Shown here in pieces: positions 5,901-7,530 of a DNA stretch of 7,530 bases; within the stretch, counting starts at the first letter, position 1; each line of letters starts with the position of its first letter. Source of the stretch: an archaeon. GTDB taxonomy: Archaea > Asgardarchaeota > Heimdallarchaeia > Hodarchaeales > S146-22. The notes beneath the pieces were generated by a model. That model was not told where the DNA came from, did not search any database, and worked only from the letters and a program-made list of their open reading frames with translations. Made by a program: the position numbers and the translations under genes. Location of the stretch: assembly GCA_024276395.1 (NCBI GenBank), contig JAJRXH010000347.1, positions 1 to 7,530 of the forward strand, written 5' to 3'.

Positions 5901-6464
5901 ATGGTTACCATGAAAGTGGCTCTCTTGGGCGATGGAGCTGTTGGAAAGACTTCGTTACGGGAACGTTTCATGGGAAAGGGATTCAGCTCACATTATTCCT
6001 TAACCGTCGGTGCAGATTTTGCCATAAAACGAGTCATCATCTTTGAACGTCCAATAACGTTCCAAATATGGGATCTGGCTGGACAAGTCCGATTCAAGGA
6101 AGTACGAAAAGCTTATTACAATGGTGCAATCGGTGGTCTTTTTGTCTTCGATGTCACGAGACCAGAATCCTTCTTCAACGCAACTAGTTGGATTCACGAA
6201 CTATGGACGAATAATGGAATTGGCAGATGCCCCATCGTGATTCTCGGCAATAAAAGCGATTTACGAGATAAATCTACCGAACAAGTGCTTTCAGAGCAAG
6301 GAATGGCACTTTCTGAAGAACTATCTAAACTCACGAGAAAGCATGGTTTTAACTGTCCTTATATCGAGACATCTGCCAAGACTGGCAAGAATGTCACGAA
6401 AGCTTTCGTCATTCTCGGTGAAAACATCATTCGTTACTTGAAGGCAAGAAAATCAAGGGAATGA
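5901..6464 (+). CDS. Ras/Rab-like small GTPase
   Basis: 187 aa, a single G domain of normal length for the Ras superfamily. Motifs: P-loop GDGAVGKTS (10-18), switch I Thr35 in SLTVGADF (33-40, Rab-like), G3 WDLAGQ (57-62) with catalytic-type Gln62, G4 NKSD (117-120), and G5 ETSAKTG (156-162). FDVTRPESF after G3 is also Rab/Ras-like. The usual WDTAGQERF is WDLAGQVRF here. The C-terminus (RYLKARKSRE) is short and basic and has no Cys, so prenylation as in eukaryotic Ras or Rab is not possible. Membrane binding, if any, would need the basic residues or a partner. The start at 5901 has AAGGAG (5888-5893) 7 nt upstream; Met4 is too far. Partners and cargo cannot be told from the window. Confidence 0.94.
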   Translation: MVTMKVALLGDGAVGKTSLRERFMGKGFSSHYSLTVGADFAIKRVIIFERPITFQIWDLAGQVRFKEVRKAYYNGAIGGLFVFDVTRPESFFNATSWIHELWTNNGIGRCPIVILGNKSDLRDKSTEQVLSEQGMALSEELSKLTRKHGFNCPYIETSAKTGKNVTKAFVILGENIIRYLKARKSRE

Positions 6465-6467
6465 ACC

Positions 6468-6496
6468 GATTGTTTCACGTTTATTTCCGAACAATC
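6468..6496 (+). terminator. Hairpin just after the Ras-like gene
   Basis: Arms GATTGTT (6468-6474) and AACAATC (6490-6496) are exact reverse complements around a 15-nt loop, beginning 3 nt after the stop codon. A weak T4 run follows at 6503-6506. It could be a terminator or a 3'-end stabilising hairpin. Confidence 0.45.
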
Positions 6497-6522
6497 AACC
6501 AATTTTACCATGTTTGAAGGTT

Positions 6523-6551
6523 TCACGTGAATCATCGAGTGATGATAATTC
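6523..6551. repeat. Possible short third relative of the intergenic repeat
   Basis: The order TCACGT, ATCA, TCGA, TGATG, then a terminal TTC resembles the left block of copies A and B, with small indels. It contains its own perfect dyad ATCATC-GAGT-GATGAT (6531-6546). Like the other two it lies 3' of a plus-strand gene. No counterpart of the right block follows, so homology is uncertain. Confidence 0.3.
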
Positions 6552-6602
6552 ATCGGCAAGATATCTCATTGAAATGGAAAAAATGCCCTTTAGGACAGTA
6601 AG

Positions 6603-7530
6603 ATGTCCAATGAAAAAACGGAAAAAGTGATTTTCATGCTAGATCAATTTCCCATTCTGAAAGAGCTCGTGAGTTTCAACATGGTCAGCAAGTACTTGAA
6701 AGAAACCAAGGACTTCAGCATTCTAGAGTTCACTCAAGACTTCCGAGAAAAATGCTCATTCAACAGCGAAATAATCGAAAAAGATGGATGGAAACAATTA
6801 CTAGCCGATCTCATCCAGATGCCGATGAAAAAGATGAAAAAAACCAGAAAATCTTGTTTTTAGGACATCTTGGCACGGTTCCGTTTGATGAGAGTGAATG
6901 GGACGATCTGGACCCATTCATGTTGATCTTTGACAAAAAACGACAAGTCGCCTTCGGATGTGGCGCGCTGGATTGCAAAGAAAACGTGGCAGCTTTGTTA
7001 GCTGCAGCTAAAGAACTCTACTTGTCATAGAAAAACCTCACGAATGAAAAGTCACTGTCATTGTACCTGGCTTTCACGACCGATGAAGAAATGGGAGGAA
7101 TTAAAAGTGCAGGACATTTAGTTTCCCTTCTCAAGAAAAGAAATGAATTCCCCACGGCAGTGATCAACATCGACACGACGTTCGTTCCTACCATTCGACG
7201 GCGAGGATCTTTCACCGTTCACGTGAAAGCCTCCCCACGGTGGATATGGATCGAGTCCGATGCCATCAAGAAACAGTTCCAAATTCAAGAAACACGAGAT
7301 ATCGTGAGAAAAGAAGAAGGACCTCATTCCGCCTATCTCATTGCGGGTCGTGACAAGCATCCATTAGCCGCCGTGGCAAAACGATTCTTTAACAATCCCA
7401 GCATCTGGGCACGATCAACCGAAGGAAATTTTCTTGCCAGCAATATCATCCCGACAAGCGTGAAAGTTGAAGCATTCATTGGTCCCATCACCACCAATCT
7501 TTACCATCACCATCACCATCACCATCACCA
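6603..7530 (+). pseudogene. M20-family metallopeptidase, multiply disrupted and cut by the window edge
   Basis: The family hydrolyses peptides or acyl-amino acids with two Zn2+ ions (ArgE/DapE/aminoacylase type). The sequence starts at ATG 6603 (weak AGGA SD) in frame 3 to roughly 6815-6845, then needs a net loss of one base, possibly in the A7 run at 6837-6843. It continues in frame 2: ILFLGHLGTVP, DPF, GCGALDCKENVAALLAA, an in-frame TAG (7028-7030), then AFTTDEEMGG. Frame 3 at 7233-7259 encodes PHGGYGSSP, the expected His motif, before frame 2 resumes at DAIKKQF, implying compensating +1 and -1 indels. The metal His of GHL, the bridging Asp (ALDCK) and the Glu pair (DEE) remain, but GHLD has become GHLG (codon GGC, 6872-6874), removing the catalytic-region Asp. 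The 3' end (TEGNFLASN, GP, then poly-His) is cut off. Decay or sequencing error at a contig end are both possible. Confidence 0.85.
7503..7530 (+). repeat. ACCATC microsatellite at the right edge
   Basis: Four full ACCATC units and a partial fifth run to the last base, following a degenerate CCATCACCACC stretch. In the M20 reading frame the repeat encodes consecutive His residues. The motif happens to equal common His-tag coding DNA. The window, and perhaps the contig, ends inside it. Confidence 0.85.

Noticed and set aside
6828..6850. Programmed -1 frameshift at the A-rich run in the M20 gene
   Set aside because: The run is long, but in the reading frame used the codons are ATG AAA AAA ACC, so the slippery heptamer is not in the right phase. 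Other nearby lesions favour decay or error.
7503..7530. CRISPR array or engineered His-tag
   Set aside because: A 6-bp unit with no spacers is not a CRISPR array. The degenerate CCATCACCACC stretch leading into it suggests natural repeat expansion instead of a cloned tag.
1..7530. A new multi-gene defence or mobile system
   Set aside because: No nuclease, transposase, integrase, toxin-antitoxin pair or gene cluster with coupled translation is visible. The genes are separated by long spacers with their own promoters and terminators.

Overview
The window most likely comes from an Asgard (Promethearchaeota) archaeon. Four things point that way. It carries two eukaryote-like small GTPases, one of the Arf type fused to a longin/roadblock-like domain and one of the Ras/Rab type. 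Its genes are intronless, with Shine-Dalgarno (SD) motifs and TATA-like promoters. It has a tRNA-Lys gene with an encoded CCA end, and a small archaeal-type winged-helix regulator. This is inference from protein motifs; the sequence does not settle which Asgard lineage it is. Spacing is loose, most genes look singly transcribed, and no obvious operon is present.

Layout. Positions 1-464 hold no confident gene, only the 3' U-rich end of the first gene. The minus strand then carries an Arf-like GTPase fusion (465-1904, TTG start), tRNA-Lys(UUU) (2324-2400) and a zinc-ribbon protein of unknown function (2625-3431). From there the genes are on the plus strand: an agmatinase/arginase-family ureohydrolase (3675-4613), a 77-residue winged-HTH regulator (5121-5354), a Ras/Rab-like GTPase (5901-6464), and a broken M20-family metallopeptidase (6603 to the right end). 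The window ends inside an ACCATC microsatellite.

How the parts may work together. The two GTPases suggest membrane-trafficking or signalling-type switches, but neither has a lipidation motif: no Gly2 on the Arf-like protein and no C-terminal Cys on the Ras-like one. The Arf fusion instead ends in a strongly basic tail. The regulator sits behind a perfect 10+10 bp dyad immediately downstream of its TATA box, the classic layout for negative autoregulation. The ureohydrolase probably releases urea from agmatine or a related guanidino compound.

The most unusual material is between the genes. Two diverged direct repeats of 133 bp flank the regulator, with a possible short third relative after the Ras-like gene. 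The hexamer TCACGA/TCGTGA occurs 23 times by eye, where about 3-4 would be expected. The M20 gene has at least five lesions: a frameshift, a catalytic Asp-to-Gly change, an amber stop, and two compensating indels around a conserved His-Gly-Gly motif. These mean either real decay or a poorly sequenced contig end. I did not find a clearly new multi-gene defence or metabolic system.
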